64,000 bases of DNA, taken from positions 32,205 to 96,204 of the forward strand of contig NZ_BOMQ01000092.1 of assembly GCF_016862275.1 (NCBI RefSeq). Reading direction: 5' to 3'. The position numbers and the translations under genes are program-made. Source of the DNA: Actinoplanes nipponensis. Its GTDB lineage: Bacteria > Actinomycetota > Actinomycetes > Mycobacteriales > Micromonosporaceae. Within the stretch, counting starts at the first letter, position 1. Each line of letters begins with the position of its first letter. The notes beneath the pieces were generated by a model. The model did no database searches, was not told the DNA's origin, and was given only the letters and a program-made list of their open reading frames with translations. This document shows positions 1-8,035 of the stretch, in pieces.

Positions 1-1
1 C

Positions 2-1513
2 ACCCTGGTCGTCGGCTCGTACGACGGCAAGGTGGACTTCTACGACCTGACCCGCGAGGCCGACGGGACCGACGAGGCCGACGTCCCGGGCCTGCGCGCG
101 CTGGACGAGCCGCCGGGCGCCGGGCATCCCCAGCCGCCGCCCATGCCGGACCCCGAGCCCGACGAGAACCTGCCCTTCCGCCGGCTGGCCGGCCTGGCCG
201 GCATCGTCGCCACGGTGACGTTCAGCCCCGACGGCGGCTTCCTGGCCGCCGGGGACGCGAGCGGAACGGCCATGGTGTGGGACACCGCCCAGGCCGGCGG
301 TCCCGTGTTGGCCACCACGGTGCGCGCCTACGGCCGGATCGGCGCGCTGACCCTGGACCCGGACGCCGGCACTCTGGTCACCACCGACAGCTCCGCGACG
401 GCCACGATGTGGAACGTGACCTCCCGCGGCACGCCGGACCTGCTCGCCGCGCTGCCCGTCCCGGACGGCAACCCCCTGGCCACGGCGTTCCGCCCGGACG
501 GCCGGACGTTGCTGGCCGCGGGGTCCGGCGGCACGGCGAAGTCCTGGGGCGTCACCGACCCCGCCCGTCCCGAGCCGGGCGCCGGCCTGACCCTCCACGG
601 CGGGCAGCGGGTCCGGTCGGTCGCGTTCAGCCCGGACCGCCGGACCGTGGCCGCCGTCGGGGCGCAGGACGGCCGGCTGACGCTGACCGACACGGACCGT
701 CCAACCCGGACGGTGACGCTGGCGGCCTCGATGGCGCCCGCGCACGGCCGGAACGCGATGGCGTTCAGCCCGGACGGGCGCACGCTCGCCGTCGTGGCCG
801 GCCCCACCACCCTTGCGCTGTGGGACGTGACCGAGCGGACCCGGCCCGTTCAGCGGGCCACGGTCGGCGGCACGATCGGCTTCCAGAGCGCGGTGGCCTT
901 CAGCCCGGACGGGCGCACGCTGGTCACCGTCGGCGACGACCGCACGCTGACCCTCTGGAACGTGGCCGGCCGCTCCGCCCCCGGGCGGCTCGCCGTGCTG
1001 GCCGGCCACCTGGACGCCGTGCTGTCGGTGGCCTTCAGCCCGGACGGGCGCACGCTGGTGAGCGGCAGCCTGGACACCACGGCGATACTGTGGGACGTCA
1101 CCGATCGCGCGCGACCGCACCGGTTCGCCACGCTGACCGGCCACGGCGGCTGGGTCGGGTCGGTGGCGTTCAGCCGGGACGGCCGCACCCTGGCCACGGC
1201 CGGGCAGGACTACGCGGTGACCCTGTGGGACACCGCCGGCCCGGCCGTGCCGATCCGGCTGACCACGCTGCGCAGCACCGCCGGCGACGGGGGACGCGCC
1301 GTGGAGTTCAGCCCGGACGGGCGCACCCTGGCGGTCACCGGCCCGGCCGGCGGCGACCACCCGACCGTCGCGCTGTGGAGCTACCGCAAGCTGAACAGCC
1401 TCCGCGCCGACCCGGCCCGGTACGCCTGCGTCACCACCGGGCGCGGCCTGACCGCCGGCGAGTGGGCCCGCTACGTGCCCGAGTTCCCGTACCGGCGGAC
1501 CTGTTCGCCCTGA
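2..1513 (+). CDS. WD40 repeat protein, C-terminal part (5' end outside window)
   Basis: The reading frame is open from base 2, and the first residues already look like a WD blade ending in VDFYDL, so the gene starts before the window. About seven blades are recognisable from the recurrent FSPDGRTL signature (roughly every 40-50 residues) followed by a (V/T)LWD/LWN strand. The tail, with CVTTGRGLT, EWARYVPEFPY and a final Cys, resembles the end of actinobacterial nSTAND/NTPase-WD40 proteins, so an upstream NTPase or HTH domain is plausible but unseen. Such beta-propellers are scaffolds in signalling; no enzymatic activity can be inferred. The last 43 nt overlap the 3' end of the convergent acyl-CoA ligase gene. 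Confidence 0.9.
   Translation, partial: TLVVGSYDGKVDFYDLTREADGTDEADVPGLRALDEPPGAGHPQPPPMPDPEPDENLPFRRLAGLAGIVATVTFSPDGGFLAAGDASGTAMVWDTAQAGGPVLATTVRAYGRIGALTLDPDAGTLVTTDSSATATMWNVTSRGTPDLLAALPVPDGNPLATAFRPDGRTLLAAGSGGTAKSWGVTDPARPEPGAGLTLHGGQRVRSVAFSPDRRTVAAVGAQDGRLTLTDTDRPTRTVTLAASMAPAHGRNAMAFSPDGRTLAVVAGPTTLALWDVTERTRPVQRATVGGTIGFQSAVAFSPDGRTLVTVGDDRTLTLWNVAGRSAPGRLAVLAGHLDAVLSVAFSPDGRTLVSGSLDTTAILWDVTDRARPHRFATLTGHGGWVGSVAFSRDGRTLATAGQDYAVTLWDTAGPAVPIRLTTLRSTAGDGGRAVEFSPDGRTLAVTGPAGGDHPTVALWSYRKLNSLRADPARYACVTTGRGLTAGEWARYVPEFPYRRTCSP
764..1329 (+). repeat. DNA-level repeats inside the WD40 gene
   Basis: The blade motif FSPDGRTL is encoded by almost the same bases each time. A block beginning ttcagcccggacgggcgcac recurs near 764, 899, 1034 and 1305. 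Conservation at the nucleotide level suggests recent blade duplication or gene conversion. Confidence 0.7.
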
Positions 1514-3114
1514 CCGGCCGGCAGCGGGCCGGTGGGCAGGTCGCGGCGGATCAGCTTGCCGGTCGGGTTGCGCGGCAACTCGTCGAGGAACACCACGTCG
1601 CGCGGCACCTTGAAGCGGGCCAGGTTGGCCCGGACGTGGTCCCGGATCTCCTCGGGGTCGCGCGCCGATGCGCCGGTGGGCACGACGAACGCGCGCAGCC
1701 GCGTGCCGAACTCGGGGTCGTCGACGCCGATGACGGCCGCCTCGAGCACGTCGTCGCGCTCGGCCAGCAGGTTCTCCACCTCGAGCGGGTAGACGTTCTC
1801 GCCGCCCGAGATGATCATGTCGTCGTCCCGGCCGTCGATGAAGAGCAGACCCTCGGCGTCGAAGTGGCCGCGGTCGCCGGTGGCCATGTAGCCGTCGATG
1901 ACCTGCTTGTGCCGGCCGTCGGTGTAACCCTCGAACGGGATGCCGGTGCGCACGAACACCCGGGCGATCTCGCCGGGCGCCGTGACCCGCCGGCCGTCGG
2001 CGTCGAAGAGCGCGACGTGGACGGTGACCGGGGGCCGGCCGACGGTGCCCGGGGCCCGCCGCGCCTCGTCGGGCGTGGCCACCGAGGCCACCGCCACCTC
2101 GGTGGAGCCGTACACGTTGTGCACGACGTCGCCGAAGATGTCCTGGAACCGGTTGGTCAGCTCGGGGGCCAGCGGCGATCCGGCGACGAAGACGGTCCGC
2201 AGCGAGCTGGTGTCGTACCGGCCGATCACCTCCGGGCCGAGCGCCAGGATGCGGGTGAGCATGGTCGGCACGGCGACCAGCATCTCGGCGCGGTGCTCGG
2301 CGATGGCCCGCAGGATGCTCTCGGCGGAGAAGCGGCGCATCAGCACGGCATGGTTGGCCAGCGACAGCCCGACGGTCCAGGCCCCGAACCCGGTGCTGTG
2401 GAACAGCGGCGAGGCGATCACCACGGCGCCCCGGCGCGGGAACGGGATCCGGTCCGCGATCAGGGCGCTGGCCAGCGGCGACACCTTGGTCCGGGGAGCG
2501 CCCTTGGGCAGCCCGGTGGTGCCGCTGGTGAGGATGATGAACCCGCCGGGCCGGTCCGGCAGGGGCAGCGGCGTACGGGGATGCGCGGCGATCAGCTCGT
2601 CGATCGACGGGCCGCCGGCGCCCAGGGTGAGGTAGCGGGAGACGGTGGCCGGCAGCCCGTCGACGACGTCGGCGAACTCGCTGTCGTACAGCACGACCCG
2701 GACCTTCTCCCGGGCCGCCACCTCGATGAGCTGCTGCTTGGCCAACCCGGTGTTCATCAGCGCCAGGCGCAGCCGGGCCCGGGCGGTGGCGCTGATGGCC
2801 AGCAGCAGGCCGCGGTGGTCGCGGGCCAGCACGGCGACCACCGAGCGGTCCGGCAGGCCGAGCCCGTGCAGGGCGTGGGCGAGGGCGTTGGACTGCTCGT
2901 CGAGCTCGCGGTAGGTGAGGGTGCCGCGGTCGTCGGTGACCGCCGGGGCGTCGGGGTGCTCGGCGGCGGCCTTCATGATCAGCGCCGCCTGGGGTCCGAG
3001 CCGGGCGTTGTGCACGGCGGCGCGCAGCAGCCGGCCGGGGCGCAGCAGGTTGACGATGCCGATCTGGTGCATGCGGCGGACGGCCTGCGCGTGTTCGAGC
3101 GTGTTCCTGATCAT
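1471..3114 (-). CDS. Acyl-CoA synthetase (AMP-dependent, ANL superfamily)
   Basis: Adenylates a carboxylic acid (probably fatty or steroid-like) and transfers it to CoA. About 547 aa, normal for FadD-type ligases. Visible motifs: TSGTTGLPKG (ATP-binding loop, about residue 197), YGSTE, the ATGD motif in YMATGDRGHFD, the hinge GRDDDMIISGGENVYP, and the catalytic lysine in NPTGKL near the C-terminus. I choose the ATG at 3114: it overlaps the TGA of the upstream fusion gene (ATGA) and has GAGG 8 nt upstream; a GTG 9 nt earlier is the alternative. The two genes are therefore translationally coupled and face the TetR/acyl-CoA dehydrogenase pair, so a shared CoA-thioester degradation role is likely. 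Substrate unknown. Confidence 0.9.
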   Translation of the reverse strand: MIRNTLEHAQAVRRMHQIGIVNLLRPGRLLRAAVHNARLGPQAALIMKAAAEHPDAPAVTDDRGTLTYRELDEQSNALAHALHGLGLPDRSVVAVLARDHRGLLLAISATARARLRLALMNTGLAKQQLIEVAAREKVRVVLYDSEFADVVDGLPATVSRYLTLGAGGPSIDELIAAHPRTPLPLPDRPGGFIILTSGTTGLPKGAPRTKVSPLASALIADRIPFPRRGAVVIASPLFHSTGFGAWTVGLSLANHAVLMRRFSAESILRAIAEHRAEMLVAVPTMLTRILALGPEVIGRYDTSSLRTVFVAGSPLAPELTNRFQDIFGDVVHNVYGSTEVAVASVATPDEARRAPGTVGRPPVTVHVALFDADGRRVTAPGEIARVFVRTGIPFEGYTDGRHKQVIDGYMATGDRGHFDAEGLLFIDGRDDDMIISGGENVYPLEVENLLAERDDVLEAAVIGVDDPEFGTRLRAFVVPTGASARDPEEIRDHVRANLARFKVPRDVVFLDELPRNPTGKLIRRDLPTGPLPAGQGEQVRRYGNSGT

Positions 3115-6086
3115 GATCGGCACCTCTGTTCGGCGGGGTCGTGCACGTCCACCGGGCCGGTGACCTCGGCGGTGATGCCGGCGAGGCGGTCGCCCGCCGC
3201 CGCGCTGCTCCAGTCGCGATGCTCGTCGACGATGCGCCGGGCCAGGAGCGCGGCCGGCGGGGCGGTGGCGGCGATGCGGTGGGCCAGGTCGAGGGCGGCC
3301 GGCAGGGCGGCGCCGGGCGCGGTGACCCGGTTGACCAGCCCGAGCTCGTGCAGCCGGCGGGCCGGCAGGGGCTCGCCGGTGAGCGCGAACTCCAGCGCGG
3401 TGGCCCGGGGCAGGCTCCGGGCCAGCCGCAGCAGCGCGCCGGCCGCGGCGGCCGGGTCCCGCTGGACCTCGGGGAGGGCGAAGGTGGCGTCCTCGCCGGC
3501 CACGATCAGATCGGCGGCGAGCGGGAGGCCGCCGGCCGGGGCCGCGCCCTCGACGGCGACGATCAGCGGCTTGCCGGGCGGCCGGGCGGCCGGGCCGAGC
3601 GGATCACACCGGGCGGCGACCGGATCCGCGGCTGGTGTGACTGCCGGGCCGTCCGGGTCCACGCGGGACGCGGTGTCGCCGCCCGGAGCAGCGGCCGGGC
3701 CGTCCGGGTCCACGCGGGACGCGGTGTCGACGCCGGTCAGCACGGCGACCCGGGCGTCCGGGTCGGCCTCGAAGGCGTCCATCGCGCGTTCCAGGGCCCG
3801 GGCGGTCGCCGCGTCGGCGTGGGCGGCGGGCCGGCGCAGCCGGATCACGGTGACCGGGCCCTGCCACTCGACCAGCACCGGCGGCTCGCCGGGCGGAGGC
3901 AGCGGCGCGGGCGTGGTGTCGGCGACGGCGAACCCGTCGCCGGTGACGTCGATGCGCCAGCCGAGCGGGTCCTCGGTGCGGAGCCGGTCGATCAGCGCGC
4001 GGTCGCGGGTGCGGCGGACCACGCGCGCGCCGTCCGGGGTGAGGGCGGTGACGATGCCGGACTCGGGCTCGCCGTCGCGGCCGTACGCGACGGTGCAGGC
4101 CTCCAGGACCGCCGGGCCGGTCCGGGCCGGGCTGACCGCACGGACGGCGGGGCGGGGCCGGCGCAGGTCGGCGTCGAGGTCACGGTATCCGCGCCCCGGC
4201 GGGCGGGCGGAGAACACGGCGACGGCGTGCTTGGTGAGGTACCACCCGACGGCGGTGGCGAGGCCGTAGCTGTCCGGGTCGGCGCGCAGCCGGGGCACGA
4301 GGTTCGCGACGGCATGACTCGCGTAGTTGTTGCCGGGCCCGCCGGCGAAGGTGAGTCCCCCGGTGACGGTGAGCGGACGGGCCGGGTCGTCGATCGGCAG
4401 CGCGAGCTCGGCCGCGGCGACCTCGACCGCGGAGGGGAAGCAGGCGTACAGGTCGAGGTGGCGGATGTCCTCGATGGACAGTCCGGTGTGGCCCAGCACG
4501 GCCCGTCCGGCGGCGCCGAGCGCGGGCGAGGCGGCCAGGTCGGCGCGCTCGGTGACGTACCACTCCTCGGTGGCGTGCGCGCCGGCGTGCGCGAACACCC
4601 ACCGGTCCTGGGCGATGCCGGCCCGCCGGGCGGCGTCGGCGCTGCACACGATGATGCCGGTGGCCTGGTTCACCTGCAGGTGGGCGGTGAGCAGCTTGCG
4701 GTACGGCGCGGCGATCGGGCGGTTGGCGCCGTCCGGGGCGGCCAGCTCGTCGGGGGTGCGCCGGCCGGGCAGCCAGGCGTACGGATTCGCCGCGGCCACC
4801 TCGGACAGGCGGGACCAGAGTCCGGTGATCCGGGCCTGGTGCGCGGCCGGGGACAGCCCGAGGCGCCGGCGGACGGCGGACTCGATGAGCGCGTACAGGT
4901 GGACCGGCGCGACCAGGCCGGCCGCGATCTCGGCCTCGTTGTTCGGCGGGGTGTGGGCGCCGAGGGTGCGGGCCGGGGCCGTGCCGTCCGGCTGCCGGGG
5001 CCAGGCCAGGTCGCGGCCCGCGCGTTCGGCGGCGGCCGCGGTGGCGGCGGCCTCGGCCCCGCCCAGCAGGGCGACCGAGACCCGCCCGGCGGCGATCGCG
5101 GCGGCCGCGTCGTTGAGCAGCCGCAGCGAGCCGTCGCCGCCGAAGATGCCGCTCTGCACGGTCTCCGCCGGCCGGGCCCCGACCGCCTCGGCGATCAGCG
5201 CGGCGCCGTCCGGGTACTGCCAGGAGACGCTGGCGACGTAGCCGACCGCGTCGGCGCCGGCCAGCAGCTCCTCCCCCACGCCGGCGTCCCCGGCGGCCAG
5301 CCGCAGCGCGCGCACGGCCAGCGACACCGGATCGCCGCCCCGGGGCTCGGTGGAGCGTTCGCACACCTGGCCGACGCCGACCACGACCGGGGTCCACGGG
5401 TCGAGGTCAAGGCCGGTGCGCTCGTGGCGGATCGGGGCGGGCCTGGTCCTCGGCGCCGCGGCGGTCGGGCGGTTCGCCGGGGCGGCGACCGCGGGCGGAT
5501 GCGCGGCCGGGACGTCCCGCACCGCGGTGGTCAGCTGCTCCAGCGACTTCTGCACGGCTTCGGCGAGGTTGCGGGCCAGCATCGCGCCGAGCGGCCCGTC
5601 CGCGGTGCCGCCCTCGACGCCGCCGTCGCAGCGCACCACCGTGCCGGCGGCGGTGGGCGCGAGCGACAGGTAGAAGCCGACGGCGATGCCCATCGGGCCG
5701 GTGCCGTCCAGCCAGACCGTGCGTGCGGGCTCCGCGCCGGTGACCGTCCAGCGCACCTCGCTGGGCACGCCCATCAGGGCGACCCGCTGGGCGAAGCGCG
5801 CGCCGGGGACCAGCGCGGCCGGCGGAGGCGCCGGCCAGCCGGCGTGCAGCACCAGCCAGTCGCCCATCCGGGCGGGGTCGGCCAGGACCGCGAAGACCCG
5901 CTCCGGGTCGGCGGGGACCTCGGCCGAGGCGACGCAGGGGTACGCGAAGACGCGCGGCGGCTCGACGGGGGGCGGGACGTGCCCCCGCGCCGATCGCCGG
6001 ATCGCCCGGCGCAGCGTGGTGGCGGCCACCGCTCGGCCCACGGCGAGGCCGGCTCGGAGTCGCGCGTACGGTCGCGCAGCGGGCAT
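3111..6086 (-). CDS. Three-domain fusion: SRPBCC - thiolase-like - enoyl-CoA hydratase-like
   Basis: About 991 aa. Residues ~25-165 form a polyketide-cyclase/SRPBCC lipid-binding domain (PADPERVFAVLADPARMGDW). Residues ~215-705 resemble the non-canonical acetyl-CoA acetyltransferase-like proteins of actinomycetes (TPVVVGVGQV at the start; GGLTFAGGPGNNYASHA near the end). Residues ~730-985 form a crotonase fold (AVEGAAPAGGLPLAADLIVAG). The usual thiolase nucleophile Cys is not evident: the expected region reads SGIFGGDGSL. The crotonase part carries an internal 17-residue duplication. Start: the ATG at 6086 has GGGAG 6 nt upstream; an in-frame ATG at 6137 would place a repressor-like site inside the gene. 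It probably acts on CoA thioesters with the coupled ligase; real chemistry unknown. Confidence 0.85.
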   Translation of the reverse strand: MPAARPYARLRAGLAVGRAVAATTLRRAIRRSARGHVPPPVEPPRVFAYPCVASAEVPADPERVFAVLADPARMGDWLVLHAGWPAPPPAALVPGARFAQRVALMGVPSEVRWTVTGAEPARTVWLDGTGPMGIAVGFYLSLAPTAAGTVVRCDGGVEGGTADGPLGAMLARNLAEAVQKSLEQLTTAVRDVPAAHPPAVAAPANRPTAAAPRTRPAPIRHERTGLDLDPWTPVVVGVGQVCERSTEPRGGDPVSLAVRALRLAAGDAGVGEELLAGADAVGYVASVSWQYPDGAALIAEAVGARPAETVQSGIFGGDGSLRLLNDAAAAIAAGRVSVALLGGAEAAATAAAAERAGRDLAWPRQPDGTAPARTLGAHTPPNNEAEIAAGLVAPVHLYALIESAVRRRLGLSPAAHQARITGLWSRLSEVAAANPYAWLPGRRTPDELAAPDGANRPIAAPYRKLLTAHLQVNQATGIIVCSADAARRAGIAQDRWVFAHAGAHATEEWYVTERADLAASPALGAAGRAVLGHTGLSIEDIRHLDLYACFPSAVEVAAAELALPIDDPARPLTVTGGLTFAGGPGNNYASHAVANLVPRLRADPDSYGLATAVGWYLTKHAVAVFSARPPGRGYRDLDADLRRPRPAVRAVSPARTGPAVLEACTVAYGRDGEPESGIVTALTPDGARVVRRTRDRALIDRLRTEDPLGWRIDVTGDGFAVADTTPAPLPPPGEPPVLVEWQGPVTVIRLRRPAAHADAATARALERAMDAFEADPDARVAVLTGVDTASRVDPDGPAAAPGGDTASRVDPDGPAVTPAADPVAARCDPLGPAARPPGKPLIVAVEGAAPAGGLPLAADLIVAGEDATFALPEVQRDPAAAAGALLRLARSLPRATALEFALTGEPLPARRLHELGLVNRVTAPGAALPAALDLAHRIAATAPPAALLARRIVDEHRDWSSAAAGDRLAGITAEVTGPVDVHDPAEQRCRS
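3643..3729 (-). repeat. 36-bp direct repeat, period 51 bp, inside the fusion gene
   Basis: Bases 3643-3678 and 3694-3729 are identical. They encode the repeated peptide DTASRVDPDGPA in the loop after the first strand of the crotonase domain. The in-frame 17-residue period is a recent tandem duplication. Confidence 0.85.
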
Positions 6087-6099
6087 GGAGGTCTCCCTA

Positions 6100-6117
6100 A
6101 CAGTCTGGCGTGACGGT
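6100..6117. promoter_or_regulatory. Predicted TetR operator, copy A
   Basis: Imperfect palindrome ACaGTC-N6-GACgGT, five of six pairs matched. It lies just upstream of the chosen start of the fusion gene. A second copy with the same architecture lies 73 nt away in front of tetR (19 of 25 aligned bases identical), so one regulator probably controls both directions. Confidence 0.6.
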
Positions 6118-6172
6118 ATGTGAGTGACCTGGGTCACGGCAAGCCCTGGCTTCGGCCTGGTGGCCCCAACTA

Positions 6173-6190
6173 ACCGTCAGGGCGTACGGT
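6173..6190. promoter_or_regulatory. Predicted TetR operator, copy B
   Basis: ACCGTC-N6-TACGGT, five of six pairs matched, ending 7 nt before the GTG start of the TetR gene. A TACGGT hexamer at 6185-6190 could be the -10 box of a leaderless tetR transcript, so occupancy of this site would directly block it. Confidence 0.6.
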
Positions 6191-6197
6191 ATGTGCC

Positions 6198-6869
6198 GTG
6201 ACAGCGGAAGCCCGCCGGCGAACCCAGGCGCAGCGCAGCGAGACCACCCGGTCCAAGATCCTCGACGCCACGGTCCAGTCCCTGGTCGAGCGCGGCTACG
6301 CCGAGACCACCACCGCCGAGGTGCTGGCCCTGGCCGACGTGCCCCGCGGCACGCTGCTGCACCACTTCCCCACCAAGGTGGACCTGCTGGTCGCGGCGGT
6401 GCAGCACCTCGCCCGGCGGCGGCTGGAGGCGCTCTCCGCCGAGATCGCCGGCGTGCGCACCACCACCACCGGCGACGGCGCCGGCCGGCTCGACGCGCTG
6501 ATCGACATCATGTGGCGGCACTTCTCCTCGCCGCTGTTCTGGGCCGCGCTCGAGCTGTGGACCGCCGCCCGCACCGACGCCGAGCTGCGCGCCGCCCTGA
6601 CGCCGGTGGAGAAGGAGGTCTTCGGGGTGCTGCACGAGCGCTCCCGGGACCTGCTCGAGGAGTCCGCGCCCGGCGACCCCCGGCTGGCCACCGTGGTCCA
6701 GCTCAGCTTCGAAGTGCTGACCGGGCTGGCCATGACCGGCCTGGTCAGCGGGGACCTGGCCCAACGCGAGGTGCTCATCCGGCGCTGGAAGCGCGCCGCC
6801 GCCATCCTGCTCGGCCGGCGCGACCCGCAGACGCTGGTCGAACGCGGCGCAAAGGAGATCCGACCATGA
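6198..6869 (+). CDS. TetR family transcriptional regulator
   Basis: 223 aa. The N-terminal HTH is clear (ILDATVQSLVERGYAETTTAEVLALADVPRGTLLHHFPTK is residues ~21-60, with the LLHHFPTK recognition-helix end typical of TetR proteins). The C-terminal ligand-binding domain is unassigned. The GTG start at 6198 has no convincing Shine-Dalgarno sequence and sits directly after a predicted operator, which suggests a leaderless, autorepressed transcript. It overlaps the acyl-CoA dehydrogenase start by ATGA. By context it senses an acyl-CoA or related ligand and represses both divergent arms of this catabolic module; the ligand is inferred, not shown. Confidence 0.9.
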   Translation: MTAEARRRTQAQRSETTRSKILDATVQSLVERGYAETTTAEVLALADVPRGTLLHHFPTKVDLLVAAVQHLARRRLEALSAEIAGVRTTTTGDGAGRLDALIDIMWRHFSSPLFWAALELWTAARTDAELRAALTPVEKEVFGVLHERSRDLLEESAPGDPRLATVVQLSFEVLTGLAMTGLVSGDLAQREVLIRRWKRAAAILLGRRDPQTLVERGAKEIRP

Positions 6870-8017
6870 CCGACGACCCCTTCGAGACCACCGAACGGGC
6901 GGCGCTGCGCGAGGCGACCGCCCGGTTCGTCCGCCGCGAGATCACCCCGCACCTCGACGACTGGGAACGCGCCGGGGAGATCCCGCGCGGCCTGCACCGG
7001 CGCGCCGCCAAGGCCGGCCTGTACGGCATCGGCTTCGCCGAGGAGCACGGCGGCGACGGCGGCGACACCGTGGACACGGTCGTCGCCACCGAGGCCTTCC
7101 TGGAGGCGGGCGGCTCGTCCGGCTGCCACGCCGCGCTGTTCACGCACGGCATCGCGCTGCCGCACATGATCGCGGCCGGCGACTCCGCGCTGATCGACCG
7201 GTTCGTCCGCCCGGCCCTGGCCGGCGAGGTGGTGTGCGCCCTCGGCGTCACCGAGCCGGACGCCGGGTCGGACGTGGGCGCGCTGCGCACCACCGCGGTC
7301 CGCGACGGCGAGCACTACGTCGTCGACGGGGCCAAGATGTTCATCACCTCGGGCACCCGCGCCGACTTCGTCACCACCGCGGTGCGCACCGGCGGCCCCG
7401 GCGCGTCCGGCATCAGCCTGCTCGTCGTCGAGCGCGGCACGCCCGGCTTCACGGTGTCCCGCCGGCTCGACAAGATGGGCTGGCTCTGCTCGGACACCGC
7501 GGAGCTGTCGTTCGCCGGCTGCCGGGTGCCGGCCGGCAATCTGATCGGGGCCGAGAACTCGGGGTTCGCGCTGATCGCCCAGGTGTTCGTGCCGGAACGG
7601 ATCATCGCGGCGGTGCACGCGTACTCGGTGGCGCAGCGGTGCCTGGACCTCACGCTGGCCCACGCCCGCGCCCGCTCGACCTTCGGCAAGCCGCTGATCG
7701 CCCGGCAGGTGGTGCGGCACAAGCTGGTCCAGATGCGCCAGCGCATCGAGCTGGCCCGCACGTACACCCGGCGGGTGGCCGCCCGGCACGCGGCCGGCGA
7801 GCTGGTCGTCGGCGAGGCCTGCCTGGCCAAGAACGCCGCGGTGGACGCCGTCAAGCACGTGGTCGACGAGGCGGTCCAGCTGCACGGCGGGATGGGGTAC
7901 ATGCGCGAGTCGGAGGTGGAACGGCACTACCGCGACAGCCGGATCCTCGGCATCGGCGCCGGCGCCACCGAGGTGATGACCGACCTGGCCGCGAAGATGT
8001 TCGGCTACGACCGCTGA
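6866..8017 (+). CDS. Acyl-CoA dehydrogenase
   Basis: 383 aa, the usual length. FAD-dependent alpha,beta-dehydrogenation of an acyl-CoA. Family signatures are visible: GVTEPDAGSDVGALRTTA (flavin/substrate region, near residue 126), KMFITSGTRADF, and the C-terminal block QLHGGMGYMRESEVERHYRDSRILGIGAGATEVM. The ATG at 6866 overlaps the tetR stop and has AAAGGAG upstream. Together with the ligase and the thiolase/crotonase fusion across the shared promoter, it supplies the oxidation step of a beta-oxidation-like pathway. Confidence 0.93.
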   Translation: MTDDPFETTERAALREATARFVRREITPHLDDWERAGEIPRGLHRRAAKAGLYGIGFAEEHGGDGGDTVDTVVATEAFLEAGGSSGCHAALFTHGIALPHMIAAGDSALIDRFVRPALAGEVVCALGVTEPDAGSDVGALRTTAVRDGEHYVVDGAKMFITSGTRADFVTTAVRTGGPGASGISLLVVERGTPGFTVSRRLDKMGWLCSDTAELSFAGCRVPAGNLIGAENSGFALIAQVFVPERIIAAVHAYSVAQRCLDLTLAHARARSTFGKPLIARQVVRHKLVQMRQRIELARTYTRRVAARHAAGELVVGEACLAKNAAVDAVKHVVDEAVQLHGGMGYMRESEVERHYRDSRILGIGAGATEVMTDLAAKMFGYDR

Positions 8018-8035
8018 CCGCCGCGGCCCGGGCCG

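Noticed and set aside
277..4269. 1330-aa plus-strand open frame
   Set aside because: It runs antisense to or out of frame with three well-supported genes and has an Arg/Gly/Pro-rich composition typical of GC-bias artefacts.
3141..6113. 990-aa plus-strand open frame
   Set aside because: Exactly antisense to the SRPBCC-thiolase-crotonase gene; no motif; low-complexity Gly/Arg composition.
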